Positions 44,871 to 54,800 of a DNA stretch of 64,000 nucleotides are shown here, piece by piece (the stretch's first letter is position 1; each line of letters begins with the position of its first letter). Source of the DNA: CAWGCE01 sp964480915 (GTDB lineage: Bacteria > Planctomycetota > Planctomycetia > Pirellulales > Pirellulaceae); contig CAYZRS010000018.1 in the NCBI GenBank assembly GCA_964480915.1, positions 24,150 to 88,149 on the forward strand. Reading direction: 5' to 3'. The notes under the pieces are model-generated. The model ran no database searches, was not told where the DNA came from, and saw only the letters and a list, made by a program, of their open reading frames with translations. The translations under genes were made by a program, and so were the position numbers.

Positions 44871-45662
44871 TTGCGCATTCTGTTGACCAACGATGACGGT
44901 ATCTATGCACCCGGCTTGGCCGCGCTTGAGCAGGAACTGACGTCGCTCGGTGATGTCAACGTCGTGGCTCCTGCGACTGAGCAAAGTGGCGTCGGTCATG
45001 CCATCACGTTTTTGACGCCGCTGACCTGCAAAGAAATTTACGACGCCGACCGCCGTCGTGGTTGGGCGGTCGAGGGGAGTCCGGCGGATTGCGTGAAGTT
45101 GGGAGTGTTCGAGCTTTGCGAACAGAGGCCCGACATTGTGATCAGCGGTATCAATGGTGGTTTGAACGCCGGGATCAACGTCTTGTATTCCGGAACGGTC
45201 GCAGCGGCCATCGAGGCGGCCTTTTTTGGGATTACGAGTGTGGCCGTCTCCTTGGAATACGATGAGCACGCCGACTTCACGGCCGCAGCGAAGATTGCCC
45301 GAGCGGTGATCGAGCAAATCTTGACTCAAAAAGAATCAGCCCCACAGCTTTACAACCTCAATATCCCGACGGTGGCGACGAAGGAACCCAGCGAACTGCG
45401 ACTCGTGCCGATGGGGCTGGAGCGTTACGGTCATGAGTTCATTAAACGTGAAGACCCCAAGGGGCGCCCCTACTACTGGGCGACCGTTGATCCTCCGCCA
45501 CAGCCGACCGATCGAGAGACCGACATGTCGGCGCTGAAGCAAGGGCACGTGACGTTGACGCCATTGAATTACGATTTGACCTGCACGACGGCGCTCGACT
45601 CGATGCAGGACTGGACCTTGAAGCTGCCAGCACAGAGTCACGAGAATACGTCCACGACTTGA
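44871..45662 (+). CDS. surE: 5'-nucleotidase SurE
   Basis: A 263-residue metal-dependent nucleoside-monophosphate phosphatase. The N-terminus MRILLTNDDGIYAPGL carries the catalytic/metal Asp pair, followed by VVAPATEQSGVGHAIT, GSPADCVKLGV and the ISGINGGLNAGINVLYSGTVAAAIEA metal-site region. Later, FFGITSVAVSLE is also typical. The start is TTG at 44871, chosen because the protein then begins exactly at the family's first strand; GGAAG lies just upstream. Divergent from guaA. Confidence 0.94.
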   Translation: MRILLTNDDGIYAPGLAALEQELTSLGDVNVVAPATEQSGVGHAITFLTPLTCKEIYDADRRRGWAVEGSPADCVKLGVFELCEQRPDIVISGINGGLNAGINVLYSGTVAAAIEAAFFGITSVAVSLEYDEHADFTAAAKIARAVIEQILTQKESAPQLYNLNIPTVATKEPSELRLVPMGLERYGHEFIKREDPKGRPYYWATVDPPPQPTDRETDMSALKQGHVTLTPLNYDLTCTTALDSMQDWTLKLPAQSHENTSTT

Positions 45663-45777
45663 ATTCGACCATGGGTCATCCGAGGTCAGCCGCTGAGGAG
45701 CCGCCAAACTTCAAACCGGTTTCGCAGCGCGACGAGCCAATCCAACGAACAAAACGAATACGAACGGAGAAACTTCT

Positions 45778-46323
45778 ATGGACAACGTAAACAATCGCCA
45801 GGCGACGGTGCTGCTGATTCTGTTGGCCGGGCTCCTCTTCGCTGGCTGTGGCGGCGGCCCCGATGTTGCTGCCGTTTCTAACGATGCCGCAGAGCCGCCG
45901 GCCGCTGCTGCGACTTCGACGGCTCCTCCTGCTCCGGCACCTCCACCGCCCGCTGCGCCCAAAATGCCGACCGTGACGCCTGCTGCGCCTGTGGAAAAGG
46001 CAGCCGAGCCTGAAGTGAAAATGGACCGAGAAAAGGCGGTCGCCGGCGTCGGAAAGAAAGGACGCGGCTACGGCGGCGGCATCGTATCTGAACCGGTGCG
46101 ACTCTACTTCGGTACCAGACAACGAATCGTTTTCCAAATTCGGATTCCGGATGCGCTGCGAACCTACAAAGCGATGAACGATGGCAAGGGACCTGCCAGT
46201 CACGAAATTTTCATGGAAGAGATCGTCGCGAAAAACAGTCTCCCGTTACCCGAACTTCCCGAGGGTGATTCATATTATTACGACGTGGAAAAAGAAGAGT
46301 TGATGGTGCAGCGGCCCGAATGA
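45778..46323 (+). CDS. Proline/alanine-rich lipoprotein
   Basis: A 181-residue lipoprotein of unknown function. The signal has a lipobox LLFAGC (Cys about residue 24). A Pro/Ala-rich linker to about residue 85 is followed by a compact C-terminal part (SEPVRLYFGTRQRIVFQIRIPDALRTYKAMNDGKGPASHEIFMEEIVAKN). The C-terminal domain may be a small structured module. It is followed 100 nt later by a DUF1579 gene. Confidence 0.65.
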   Translation: MDNVNNRQATVLLILLAGLLFAGCGGGPDVAAVSNDAAEPPAAAATSTAPPAPAPPPPAAPKMPTVTPAAPVEKAAEPEVKMDREKAVAGVGKKGRGYGGGIVSEPVRLYFGTRQRIVFQIRIPDALRTYKAMNDGKGPASHEIFMEEIVAKNSLPLPELPEGDSYYYDVEKEELMVQRPE

Positions 46324-46423
46324 CCGTGGGCCGTGGCCCGAGCAGTTTCAGGTTTTCCATCTGGAGCCTTCCCCGTCGGCCGATCCAATGTCTGTCAGCC
46401 AAACATCCAACTAGGAGCGAGCC

Positions 46424-46936
46424 ATGACGTCCGATACTGAAGCCGGCTTTCAACTTCCTCAAGCGGGGCCGGAGCACGCCTTGCTCGCACCCTTTGTCGG
46501 CGTGTTTACTGCTCGAGTGAAAGTTTGGATGGGACCCGATCAGTCGATGGAATCGACCGGCGTGATGACAAACACGTTCCAGCTGGGGCGACTCTATCTA
46601 CAGCAGCAGTACGAGGGTGACTCGAGCGACGGCCCCTACCCGGCTTATGTTGGCCGCGGATTCTGGGGCTTCAACACCAGCGCCGGTCGCTACGAAGGGT
46701 TTTGGATCGATAATGCCTCGACGACGATGCAGTTGGAAACCGGGACCGTCGACGCGACAAGCAAAGTCTGGGAAATGGAATCGGAATTCACCTCGCCGAA
46801 GACTGGCGGTCTAGTGAAAAAGCGTTCGATCATCACTTTGACCGACAACGATCATCATCGAATGGACGTGTTCGTTTTGGTGCCGGGGCAGCCAGAATTC
46901 AAGAACATGGAAATCGTTTACGTCCGTAAACACTAA
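46424..46936 (+). CDS. DUF1579 family protein
   Basis: A 170-residue cytoplasmic protein of the DUF1579 family, a lipocalin-like beta barrel. Typical segments are LLAPFVGVFTARVKVWMGP, TNTFQLGRLYLQQQYEGDS, GRGFWGFNTSAGRYEGFWID and the strand DHHRMDVFVLVPGQPEF. The ligand and role are unknown. AGGAGCGAG precedes the ATG at 46424. Confidence 0.85.
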   Translation: MTSDTEAGFQLPQAGPEHALLAPFVGVFTARVKVWMGPDQSMESTGVMTNTFQLGRLYLQQQYEGDSSDGPYPAYVGRGFWGFNTSAGRYEGFWIDNASTTMQLETGTVDATSKVWEMESEFTSPKTGGLVKKRSIITLTDNDHHRMDVFVLVPGQPEFKNMEIVYVRKH

Positions 46937-46969
46937 ACGCCGCCTAGAACGCGTGGGTCGGACGCTCGC

Positions 46970-47500
46970 TTACATTCCGGTCCGCGGATCGTGACGTTCG
47001 TAGTCGACGATTTTCCAATCGTTGCCTTCTTTTTCGAAATTCACAACGAAATAGAACGCGCCGCGCTGGTTGTTAACGACCTGCTTACGGTCGCTGCCGA
47101 TGACCACGGCGTTGAAGGTTGCGATGGCCGAAGTACCATCCGCATGCAGCTCGACAGCCAGATTCGGCTTGATTTTAACCTGATCGACGACGATCCGGCG
47201 GAGCGCAGCATTCGCTTTCTGTTGAATGTGGGGAACTGACCCAGAGATGTGAGCCGTCACGGCGGCAGATTGGTCCGCTTCCAGCTGGCGAGCGATCGTC
47301 TGCAGGGTCTGTTTGACTTCTTCTCGCGGCGTCACGATGCGTCGTTCGTTGACGACAAGTGCGGCTGTGATCACGGCAAAGGCGATGGCCGAATAGAGGA
47401 ACGCGGGCCGAGTCGTCTGCAGCAACAAAGCGAGCGCGACGACGACGAGAACGACTCCGCCAATGCTGATGGCGAAAGGGCTTTCAGTAAATAGCGACAT
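46970..47500 (-). CDS. Membrane protein of unknown function
   Basis: A 176-residue protein with two N-terminal membrane helices (ISIGGVVLVVVALALLL and PAFLYSAIAFAVITAALVV), then a cytoplasmic or periplasmic domain of about 115 residues with a helix (VKQTLQTIARQLEADQSAAVTAHI) and a beta-sheet ending (GAFYFVVNFEKEGNDWKIVDYE) of NTF2-like or DUF4878-like appearance. GGAGG precedes the ATG at 47500. Function unknown. Confidence 0.65.
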   Translation of the reverse strand: MSLFTESPFAISIGGVVLVVVALALLLQTTRPAFLYSAIAFAVITAALVVNERRIVTPREEVKQTLQTIARQLEADQSAAVTAHISGSVPHIQQKANAALRRIVVDQVKIKPNLAVELHADGTSAIATFNAVVIGSDRKQVVNNQRGAFYFVVNFEKEGNDWKIVDYERHDPRTGM

Positions 47501-47598
47501 CGTGGCTCCTCCGTTCAAATCATGGGTGACCGGCCGGGGAACGTTGTCTCCCTGTTGGCCGAGGTGCGGTTGTTCGCGTCGAGTTTGCGGACCATCGG

Positions 47599-47949
47599 CT
47601 ACGGCAACGAAGTACGGCTCGCTCGACGCTTGCGAATCCACCAAAAGAGAATCGTAGAGACGACGAGTGTGATGACAAGAAATTGAAAGAGCGGTTGCAG
47701 CGTCAACATGGGATTCCCAGGTTGCGAAAGTGCTTGCCTACCATCGGCGGGCGAAACGGACATTCCGCTGATCTCACGCGCTTGGTACTGGCGTTCGATC
47801 TGTGGCTGTCGCCAACTGTATTTGGGAAGCGTCAAAATCAAAGCGGCCAAGCCGCCACACGTGAAAACGATGAGCCAAAACCAAGGGGAGTCGGTCAGTG
47901 GTTCGTTCGTTTTTTGGGACGTGCTGGGCTTGGCCGGTTTTGTGTCCAT
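47599..47949 (-). CDS. Small two-helix membrane protein
   Basis: A 116-residue protein with two transmembrane helices (WFWLIVFTCGGLAALILTL and LFQFLVITLVVSTILFWWI) joined by a polar loop (IERQYQAREISGMSVSPADGR). The basic C-terminus KRRASR would sit in the cytoplasm. No family recognised. It lies 20 nt after eno on the same strand and may be co-transcribed. Confidence 0.6.
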   Translation of the reverse strand: MDTKPAKPSTSQKTNEPLTDSPWFWLIVFTCGGLAALILTLPKYSWRQPQIERQYQAREISGMSVSPADGRQALSQPGNPMLTLQPLFQFLVITLVVSTILFWWIRKRRASRTSLP

Positions 47950-47969
47950 GCTCTGTTCAAGCGGCGTCT

Positions 47970-49265
47970 TTACAACGCGGCTCGGATTCCTGCTTTCGGG
48001 AACATCCGCCCGGCGTAGATGCCGGCGCTGCCCAGCGATTCTTCGATTCGCAATAGTTGATTGTATTTGGCCATCCGATCCGAACGGGACGCCGATCCCG
48101 TTTTGATTTGGCCGGTGTTCAGCGCCACGGCCAAGTCGGCAATCGTCGCATCTTCGGTCTCGCCACTGCGGTGGCTGGTGACACTGCTGTAGCCATGCTG
48201 ACCTGCCAAGGCGATCGCGTCGATCGTTTCGGTAAGCGAACCGATCTGATTCACTTTGATCAGGATGCTATTAGCGATGTTTTCGTCGATGCCACGTTGC
48301 AGCCTTTCGGTGTTGGTGACAAACAGGTCATCGCCGACCAGTTGCACTTGGTCACCGACTTTCTCGGTCAGCATCTTCCAGCCTTCCCAGTCGTCTTCGC
48401 TGCAACCATCTTCGATGGAGCAGATCGGATACTTGTCGGCCCAGTCGGCGAGGAAGTCGACCATGCCGGCCGAGTTCAGTTCTTTGCCATCGATCGAGTA
48501 AACGCCTTTGTCGGCGTCGTAGAATTCGGTCGCAGCCACATCGAGTGCAATCCAGACTTGCTTGCGAGGCTCGTAGCCCGCTTTCTCGATCGCTTCGAGA
48601 ATTAAATCGAGCGCTTCGACGTTGCTGCCAAGGTCGGGGGCAAAACCGCCCTCGTCTCCGACGGCCGTGTTGAGTTTCTTGGCCTGCAGAACTTTCTTCA
48701 GGTTGTGGAAAATTTCGACTCCGCAGCGCAGTGCATCACTGAACGAATCGAAACCCAGTGGCATGACCATGAATTCTTGGACATCGACCGAGTTGTCCGC
48801 GTGCTCACCACCATTGACGATATTCATCATCGGAGCCGGCAAAAGCCGAGCACCCGGGCCGCCAAGATAGCGGAACAGAGATTGCGACGTGTAGTCGGCC
48901 GCTGCCTTGGCGGCTGCCAGAGAGACGCCCAGGATGGCGTTTGCTCCGAGGTTTTTCTTATTCGGTGTGCCGTCCAGTTCCAGCATGCGGGCGTCGACGC
49001 CGTGTTGATCGAGGCAGTCCCAACCGATCAGCTCGGCAGCGATCTTGTTGTTGATGTTGTCGATCGCTTGAGTGACCCCTTTGCCCAGAAAGGCCTTGGC
49101 GTCGACATCTCGAAGTTCCCACGCTTCATGAGCGCCCGTACTGGCTCCACTGGGAACCGCTGCTCGACCAAACGATCCGTCTGCCAAAATGACCTCGACC
49201 TCGACCGTTGGATTACCGCGGCTGTCGAGAATTTGGCGTCCGTGAATGTCTGCAATCGTACTCAT
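47970..49265 (-). CDS. eno: Enolase
   Basis: Interconverts 2-phosphoglycerate and phosphoenolpyruvate in glycolysis. The 431-residue protein has the N-terminal MSTIADIHGRQILDSRGNPT, the loop SGASTGAHEA, metal-site carboxylates in LDVAATEFYD, SIEDGCSEDDWEGW and VGDDLFVTNTER, and the C-terminal catalytic lysine region ILIKVNQIGSLTET plus SHRSGETED. ATG at 49265; a reading from 49337 adds unrelated residues. Confidence 0.97.
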   Translation of the reverse strand: MSTIADIHGRQILDSRGNPTVEVEVILADGSFGRAAVPSGASTGAHEAWELRDVDAKAFLGKGVTQAIDNINNKIAAELIGWDCLDQHGVDARMLELDGTPNKKNLGANAILGVSLAAAKAAADYTSQSLFRYLGGPGARLLPAPMMNIVNGGEHADNSVDVQEFMVMPLGFDSFSDALRCGVEIFHNLKKVLQAKKLNTAVGDEGGFAPDLGSNVEALDLILEAIEKAGYEPRKQVWIALDVAATEFYDADKGVYSIDGKELNSAGMVDFLADWADKYPICSIEDGCSEDDWEGWKMLTEKVGDQVQLVGDDLFVTNTERLQRGIDENIANSILIKVNQIGSLTETIDAIALAGQHGYSSVTSHRSGETEDATIADLAVALNTGQIKTGSASRSDRMAKYNQLLRIEESLGSAGIYAGRMFPKAGIRAAL

Positions 49266-49472
49266 GAAGTGGTATCCTGCTGGGTTGGAAAGATGTTGGT
49301 GCTGGTCCTGCCCGCAAAGCTGCGGGGACGTTGCCAATTCCCCGTATTTTGACGAATGGTCGATGGCTTGACTAGGTGATCGGTTTACTCTGCTTATGGC
49401 GGATGGGGTGCATCTGGCCTATCGTGAATGGCGGATGGCTGTTTGTTTGTTGAATGTCGAGAAGGGTTCTGC

Positions 49473-50066
49473 ATGTTTACCGGCTTGGTCGAATCGATGG
49501 GCACTGTGTTGGAGCTCGAAAAACGCCCACATGGCGTTCGCCTTGTCGTCGATGTCGGTTTAAGTGGCGAGACGAACATTGGCGACAGCGTGTCGATTAG
49601 TGGCTGCTGTTTGACCGTCGTCGAAGTCGCAGGCGACAGCCTTGCGTTCGATGCCGGTGAAGAAACTTTGCAGCGGACGACGTTGGGCAAATTGGTGGCC
49701 GGCGATCGAGTGAACATTGAACGCTCGTTGCAAGCGGGAGCACGGTTGGGTGGCCATTTTGTCACGGGTCACATCGATTGCGTTGGGGCCGTCAGTCGCC
49801 GTGAGGATGATGGTGAATGGTGCAATTTGTGGTGTCAGCTGCCGGGAGATTGGATGCGTCATTTGGCAGAAAAGGGATCGGTGGCAATCGATGGAGTGAG
49901 CCTGACGGTCGTCGAAGTTACGGAAGAAGCTTTTAGTGTTGCGCTCATTCCGCACACGTTAGAGGTCACCACCATCGGTCAGCGCGGCGTCGGCGCCGCA
50001 GTGAATATTGAGACCGACGTGTTGGCTAAGTATGTCGAAAAGGCGGTCGCCGCCAGAAAACAATAA
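49473..50066 (+). CDS. ribE: Riboflavin synthase
   Basis: Dismutates two lumazines into riboflavin and pyrimidinedione. The 197-residue trimeric enzyme has two tandem lumazine-binding barrels, each starting with a TG(L/H) motif (MFTGLVESMGTV at residue 1; FVTGHIDCVGAV at about residue 98). SVSISGCCLTVVEV and SVAIDGVSLTVVEV are the paired ligand-site strands. ATG at 49473 gives the exact family start. Its stop overlaps the rsmA ATG by one base (TAATG), implying translational coupling. Confidence 0.95.
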   Translation: MFTGLVESMGTVLELEKRPHGVRLVVDVGLSGETNIGDSVSISGCCLTVVEVAGDSLAFDAGEETLQRTTLGKLVAGDRVNIERSLQAGARLGGHFVTGHIDCVGAVSRREDDGEWCNLWCQLPGDWMRHLAEKGSVAIDGVSLTVVEVTEEAFSVALIPHTLEVTTIGQRGVGAAVNIETDVLAKYVEKAVAARKQ

Positions 50067-50995
50067 TGCAAGACGAATCAACGCCTAGGCAACGCCAAAC
50101 CGCTTCCTTCCTCCGCAATCGCTTTGCTGAGGTTGGTATCCGTCCCGACACACGGAAAGGGCAGAATTTTTTAATCGATCTAAACCTGCTCGAAATGTTG
50201 GCGACCGAAGCGCAACTTACGAAGGACGACGTCGTGTTGGAGGTGGGAACCGGCACGGGCTCGCTCACGGCGCTGATGGCGATGCAGGCTGCCGCCGTGG
50301 TGACCGTCGAGATTGATCCGATGCTGCACGTTCTCGCGAGCGAAGAACTGATCGATTATCCCAACGTCACGATGGTCAAGCGTGATGTGTTGCGCAATAA
50401 GAGCACGATCCACGATGAAGTGTACGAAACCCTGGCCGGTCCGCTGAGTGAACCTGGCCGCCGTTTCAAATTGGTGGCGAACCTACCGTACAACATCGCC
50501 ACTCCGCTCATTTCCAACCTGCTCTTCGAACCGCTCATCCCCACGATGATGGTCGTGACGATCCAGAAAGAGCTGGCGGATCGTATTACGGCCGCACCAA
50601 ATACGAAAGACTATGGAGCGCTTAGCGTCTGGGTGCAGTCACAGTGTCAGGCAGAGGTCGTGCGCGTGCTCGGGCCAACCGTATTTTGGCCTCGCCCCAA
50701 GGTCGATTCGGCCATCATTCGCATTACGCCAGATCCGGTGAAGCGAGCCCAGATTTCCGATCCGAAATTTTTCCATACGTTTACCCGCGCCCTCTTTCTG
50801 CATCGTCGCAAGTTCTTGCGAAGCTGTTTGATCAGCGCCGTCAAAGGTCAGTTGGACAAAACGGATGTCGATGAGATCATGGGAAAAATGCAATTGGGAC
50901 CGAAGAGCCGTACGGAACAGTTACCCGTCGAGCAATTGCAGCAGTTGGCCGAGCATGCCGGCCGAATGATTGCCAGCAGGGAAGAGTCTGCATGA
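50066..50995 (+). CDS. rsmA: 16S rRNA dimethyladenosine transferase
   Basis: Methylates two adjacent adenines near the 3' end of 16S rRNA during small-subunit assembly (KsgA). The 309-residue protein has RKGQNFLIDLNLL, motif I VVLEVGTGTGSLTALM, VTVEIDPMLH and the catalytic motif IV NLPYNIATPLIS. It is longer than E. coli RsmA by a basic N-terminal and a helical C-terminal extension. It overlaps the ribE stop by one base. Confidence 0.94.
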   Translation: MQDESTPRQRQTASFLRNRFAEVGIRPDTRKGQNFLIDLNLLEMLATEAQLTKDDVVLEVGTGTGSLTALMAMQAAAVVTVEIDPMLHVLASEELIDYPNVTMVKRDVLRNKSTIHDEVYETLAGPLSEPGRRFKLVANLPYNIATPLISNLLFEPLIPTMMVVTIQKELADRITAAPNTKDYGALSVWVQSQCQAEVVRVLGPTVFWPRPKVDSAIIRITPDPVKRAQISDPKFFHTFTRALFLHRRKFLRSCLISAVKGQLDKTDVDEIMGKMQLGPKSRTEQLPVEQLQQLAEHAGRMIASREESA

Positions 50996-51079
50996 TATCG
51001 AAGTCGTTTCCCCCCACCGGGAAATGGCCGCGCCCGGAAACACAAATCTCAAAAATCGTAGCTGGAGAAAGCACTCGAA

Positions 51080-51307
51080 ATGAAGTTCATCGAATTAACT
51101 GGGGCCCAGTTGCTGGCCATGTTGCGCCCTGACGAAGGAGACCCGGAAGATTTGCGAGGCGCCGGCTTAGGCGACGAGACGATTGCCCGAGTCAATCAAC
51201 AAGGCGACATCGAATTACGCCGCGAAAGCGAATGGGACGTCATTGGCGGCCTCCTTGGGGATTACGAACAGCGTGTTAAAAAAGCGACGGGGCTCGATTG
51301 GGCCTAG
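51080..51307 (+). CDS. Small protein of unknown function upstream of tRNA-Sec
   Basis: A 75-residue acidic protein (MKFIELTGAQLLAMLRPDEG start, GGLLGDYEQRVKKATGLDWA end) without signal peptide or cysteines. GGAG precedes the ATG at 51080. No family recognised, but composition and codon use look coding. It ends 11 nt before the tRNA-Sec. Confidence 0.6.
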   Translation: MKFIELTGAQLLAMLRPDEGDPEDLRGAGLGDETIARVNQQGDIELRRESEWDVIGGLLGDYEQRVKKATGLDWA

Positions 51308-51318
51308 TTCACTTTGAG

Positions 51319-51415
51319 GGAAGTGCTTGCACGCCTGGTGGCGGCCGCGGTCTTCAAAACCGTTGGGACCTTCGTTAAGCGTTGGTCCGGTGGGTTCGAT
51401 TCCCATGCACTTCCG
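51319..51415 (+). tRNA. selC: tRNA-Sec, anticodon TCA
   Basis: The selenocysteine tRNA. An 8-bp acceptor stem, GGAAGTGC (51319-51326) with GCACTTCC (51407-51414), and discriminator G51415 are as in bacterial tRNA-Sec. The anticodon stem GCGGT/ACCGT (51347-51351, 51359-51363) holds loop CTTCAAA with anticodon TCA at 51354-51356. A long variable arm (GGACC/GGTCC around 51366-51388) and a 5-bp T-stem (with loop TTCGATT at 51395-51401) follow. CCA is not encoded. The combination of UCA anticodon, 8+5 bp acceptor/T helix and long extra arm is unique to tRNA-Sec and distinguishes it from a Ser tRNA. Confidence 0.93.
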
Positions 51416-51835
51416 CTTCCTTCGCAGCCGCCCAGATCCGGCCCCAGCCCACCCGCAGAGTTGCGGATGGTGCTTCGATTGGGGCGATTAGGGCGTCTAG
51501 GATTCTTGAGCAAGAGCGGCCATCGTGAACTGCCGATGCATGTTGTGGCGCGGCCGGATTGCCAAATTTGCTGTTTTGGCATCCACCACTGGCGGTTTAA
51601 GTCGTTGTATTGCAACGGTTTGGATGGAATGTGGCCAATCGGGCGAGCCTTGTATCCTTGAATGTAGCGATCGTGACTACAATGTTTCCGATGTCGGGTT
51701 GGCCGTCAGGCGTGGACGGCGAATAAGGGGCTATCGCTGATCGTTCGAGCGATTGATACCCAGGTCGGCAAGTGCGTCGGTGTTCGTGTTGCCTGTGGGC
51801 TGAGTTTTCTGGGTTGGGGTGGTCATCGGAATTAG
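51416..51835. other. Intergenic region between tRNA-Sec and the FAAL gene
   Basis: About 420 nt without a convincing gene. A short dyad, TGTAG and CTACA (near 51663-51681), is the only symmetric element noticed. No clear terminator follows the tRNA and no good promoter was found for the next gene. Confidence 0.3.
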
Positions 51836-54800
51836 ATGACCTTGGAGAAATCTGTGGCGAAAGAGTTCCCAGACGTTCCAGAAAGTTCACTTACCGACTT
51901 GGTTCGCATCGTCAGACAGCGGGCTCAGACGATGCCCGACATGGAGATTCTGAACTATCTCGTCGACGGTGAGGATGAGGAGATTCGGCTGACGTTTGCC
52001 GAATTGGACGCGTGGGCTCGTGCCATCGCTTGCCGGCTCACCGAACGAGGCATGTCGGGACGGCGGGCGTTATTACTCTACCCACCCGGAATCGATTTTA
52101 TTGCCGGGCTCTTCGGCTGCATCTATGCCGGTGTCGTGGCGGTGCCGATCTACCCTCCTCGGCGGAACCGTAATTTTGATCGGATCCAAGCGATCGCGAT
52201 CGATGCGCGGGCTGTCGCGGCGCTGACCGTAAAGCAAGTCACAGGCGGTTTGGATCGTTTCGCTGCGGCATCGCCGGCGCTGAACCGCATGGATTGGATC
52301 ACCACAGACGAAATCAAAACGCCCGTCGATCCAGCTGAAATCGATTGGTATCCGGAAGAGGCTCGCCCCGACGAATTGGCCGTCTTGCAGTACACGTCAG
52401 GCTCGACAGGGCGCCCGAAGGGAGTGATGCTCACGCATCAAAATATTCTCAGCAATTGCCGAATGATCACGCGGGGGTTCGGTATTGAATCATCCGACAT
52501 TGGCATGTCCTGGTTGCCGACGTATCACGACATGGGGCTGGTCGGCGGTATCATCAATCCGATCTATGCTGGTATCCCCTCGATTCACATGTCGCCAATG
52601 GCCTTCTTGCATCGACCGGTACGCTGGCTGCGGGCGATTACGAAGCATGGCGTGACGATCACCGGTGGCCCCAATTTTGCCTTCGACATTTGCACCAAGA
52701 AAGTCGCCGATGACGAAATGGCAGGACTCGATCTGTCTCGTTGGAAGCTGGCCTACAATGGGGCCGAGAATATTCGCCCCTCGACGCTGGAACGGTTTGT
52801 CGAAAAATTTGGCCGCGTCGGTTTTGATGCAAAAACATTCTACCCCTGCTACGGGATGGCCGAGGCGACGCTGATCATTACGGGCGGCGATCGAAACCAC
52901 TCGCCTGTCACGGTCGGATTCGACGGCGATAGTCTTGATGAGGGGCGAGTTCGCCGTCCCATGAAGCGTGAAAACGAAAGGTTATTGGTTGGAAGTGGTC
53001 GCGTCTTGCCTGGTGAAGCTGTCATCATCGTCGATCCTAATAACCAGGAACAATTACCGCCGGAGCGCATTGGCGAGATTTGGGTTCACGGGCCCAGCGT
53101 GGGGCAAGGCTATCTCGATAAACCGGAACTCACGGACGAGACGTTCAAAGCGCGTTTGGCCATCGACGACGGTCGTTCCTACTTGCGTACCGGCGACATG
53201 GGATTCTTCCATGAAGGTCAGTTGTTCGTTACTGGACGTATTAAGGACTTAATCATCATTCGCGGTGTCAATCGTTATCCACAGGATATCGAAATGACCG
53301 TCGAGCGAGCCGATACGCGGCTGCGCACTGGTGCTTCGGCAGCCTTTTCGATCATGATCGAAGGCGACGAAAAACTGATCGTGATTTCTGAAGTGGAACG
53401 CTTGCGAGATCAAAACTGGACCGAGGTGATCCGCGCCATTCGCAAGAGTGTCGCCGAAGAGCATGACGTGAATCCAGATGGAGTCGTCTTGATTCGTACC
53501 GGTTCCATTCCCAAAACCTCGAGCGGGAAGATTCAACGGCACGCTTGCCGCGACGGCTTCCTCAAACGGGATCTGGTCGTCATTGCCGATTGGTACGAAT
53601 GGCAGCCGGAAGGGAGTACACCGCAGTCATGGACGCGTCGAAAACGTCCCTGGTCTCGACCCATCACCCGTCCCGATCAGCTTCCGATCGTTGTCCCGGT
53701 GGAATCCAACGGCCATGCCGATCCCACGGCAGCTCCTTCTGGTCTGAATGTCGAGTTGGCGAACGGCAAAGTGGCCTCTGCTCGCAAGGAATCCAGCCAG
53801 CAGTTCTTAGCCGCGGCAATCCAAGCGGTGCAAGAAGTGGCGCGGGATCGAGTCGAAAGGCCGTCCGCGGAAACGAATATCGTCGAATTGGGGCTCGATT
53901 CCCTCGAGCGGATCGAGATCGCCAGCCGCATGGAAAAAGCGTGTGGGGTTGTCTTTCCTGAGCAGATGCTATTCGAAATCGAAACGTGCCAAGACTTGGC
54001 AGATGCCGTCGCCGACTTGCAAGCGCCGCGTGCTCCGACGATCGCGTCGCATCGAATCGAGGAGAGTGCCGAGTACCAACAGCTCAAGAGGACGATGTCA
54101 GCGATGGATGCCGCTGGGATTCAAAACCCTTACTTCCGTGTCCATGAGCAGGTCACCAAGGACACGACGGTTATCGGTGGTCGCGAGTTGGTGAATTTTT
54201 CCAGCTACAACTACCTTGGCTTGTCTGGTGACGCTGAGGTTTCGCGGGCAGCTCAGCTCGCGATTGAAAAATTTGGCACGAGCGTATCGGCGAGCCGTGT
54301 TGCGTCGGGCGAAAAACCGATTCATCGAGAATTAGAGCAAGAGATTGCGGAACTGGTCGGTACCGAGGACGCGATCGTGTTCGTTGGCGGCCACTCGACG
54401 AACGAAACGACGATCGGCCACTTGCTTGGTGCCAGCGATTTGGTGCTGCATGACTCGTTAGCACACAACAGCATCATCCAAGGCTGTTTATTATCGGGCG
54501 CCACGCGACGCGCATTTGCTCACAATGACTATCACGAGTTGGCGCGACTCTTGAAGATGTACCGTCAGGATCACCGGCGAGTCCTGATTGTGATTGAAGG
54601 CGTCTACAGCATGGATGGCGATATTCCCAACCTGCCGAAATTCGTCGCGTTACGAAATCAGTACGATGCGATGTTGATGGTCGACGAAGCGCATTCGATC
54701 GGAACTCTGGGAGCCACGGGGCGTGGCATCGCCGAGCATTTCGGGATCGATCCCGCCGGCGTCGATCTCTGGATGGGGACGTTGAGCAAATCGTTTGCCA

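Noticed and set aside
44505..45329. 274-codon open frame antisense to surE
   Set aside because: It covers surE, which has clear family motifs; the translation shows no family features.
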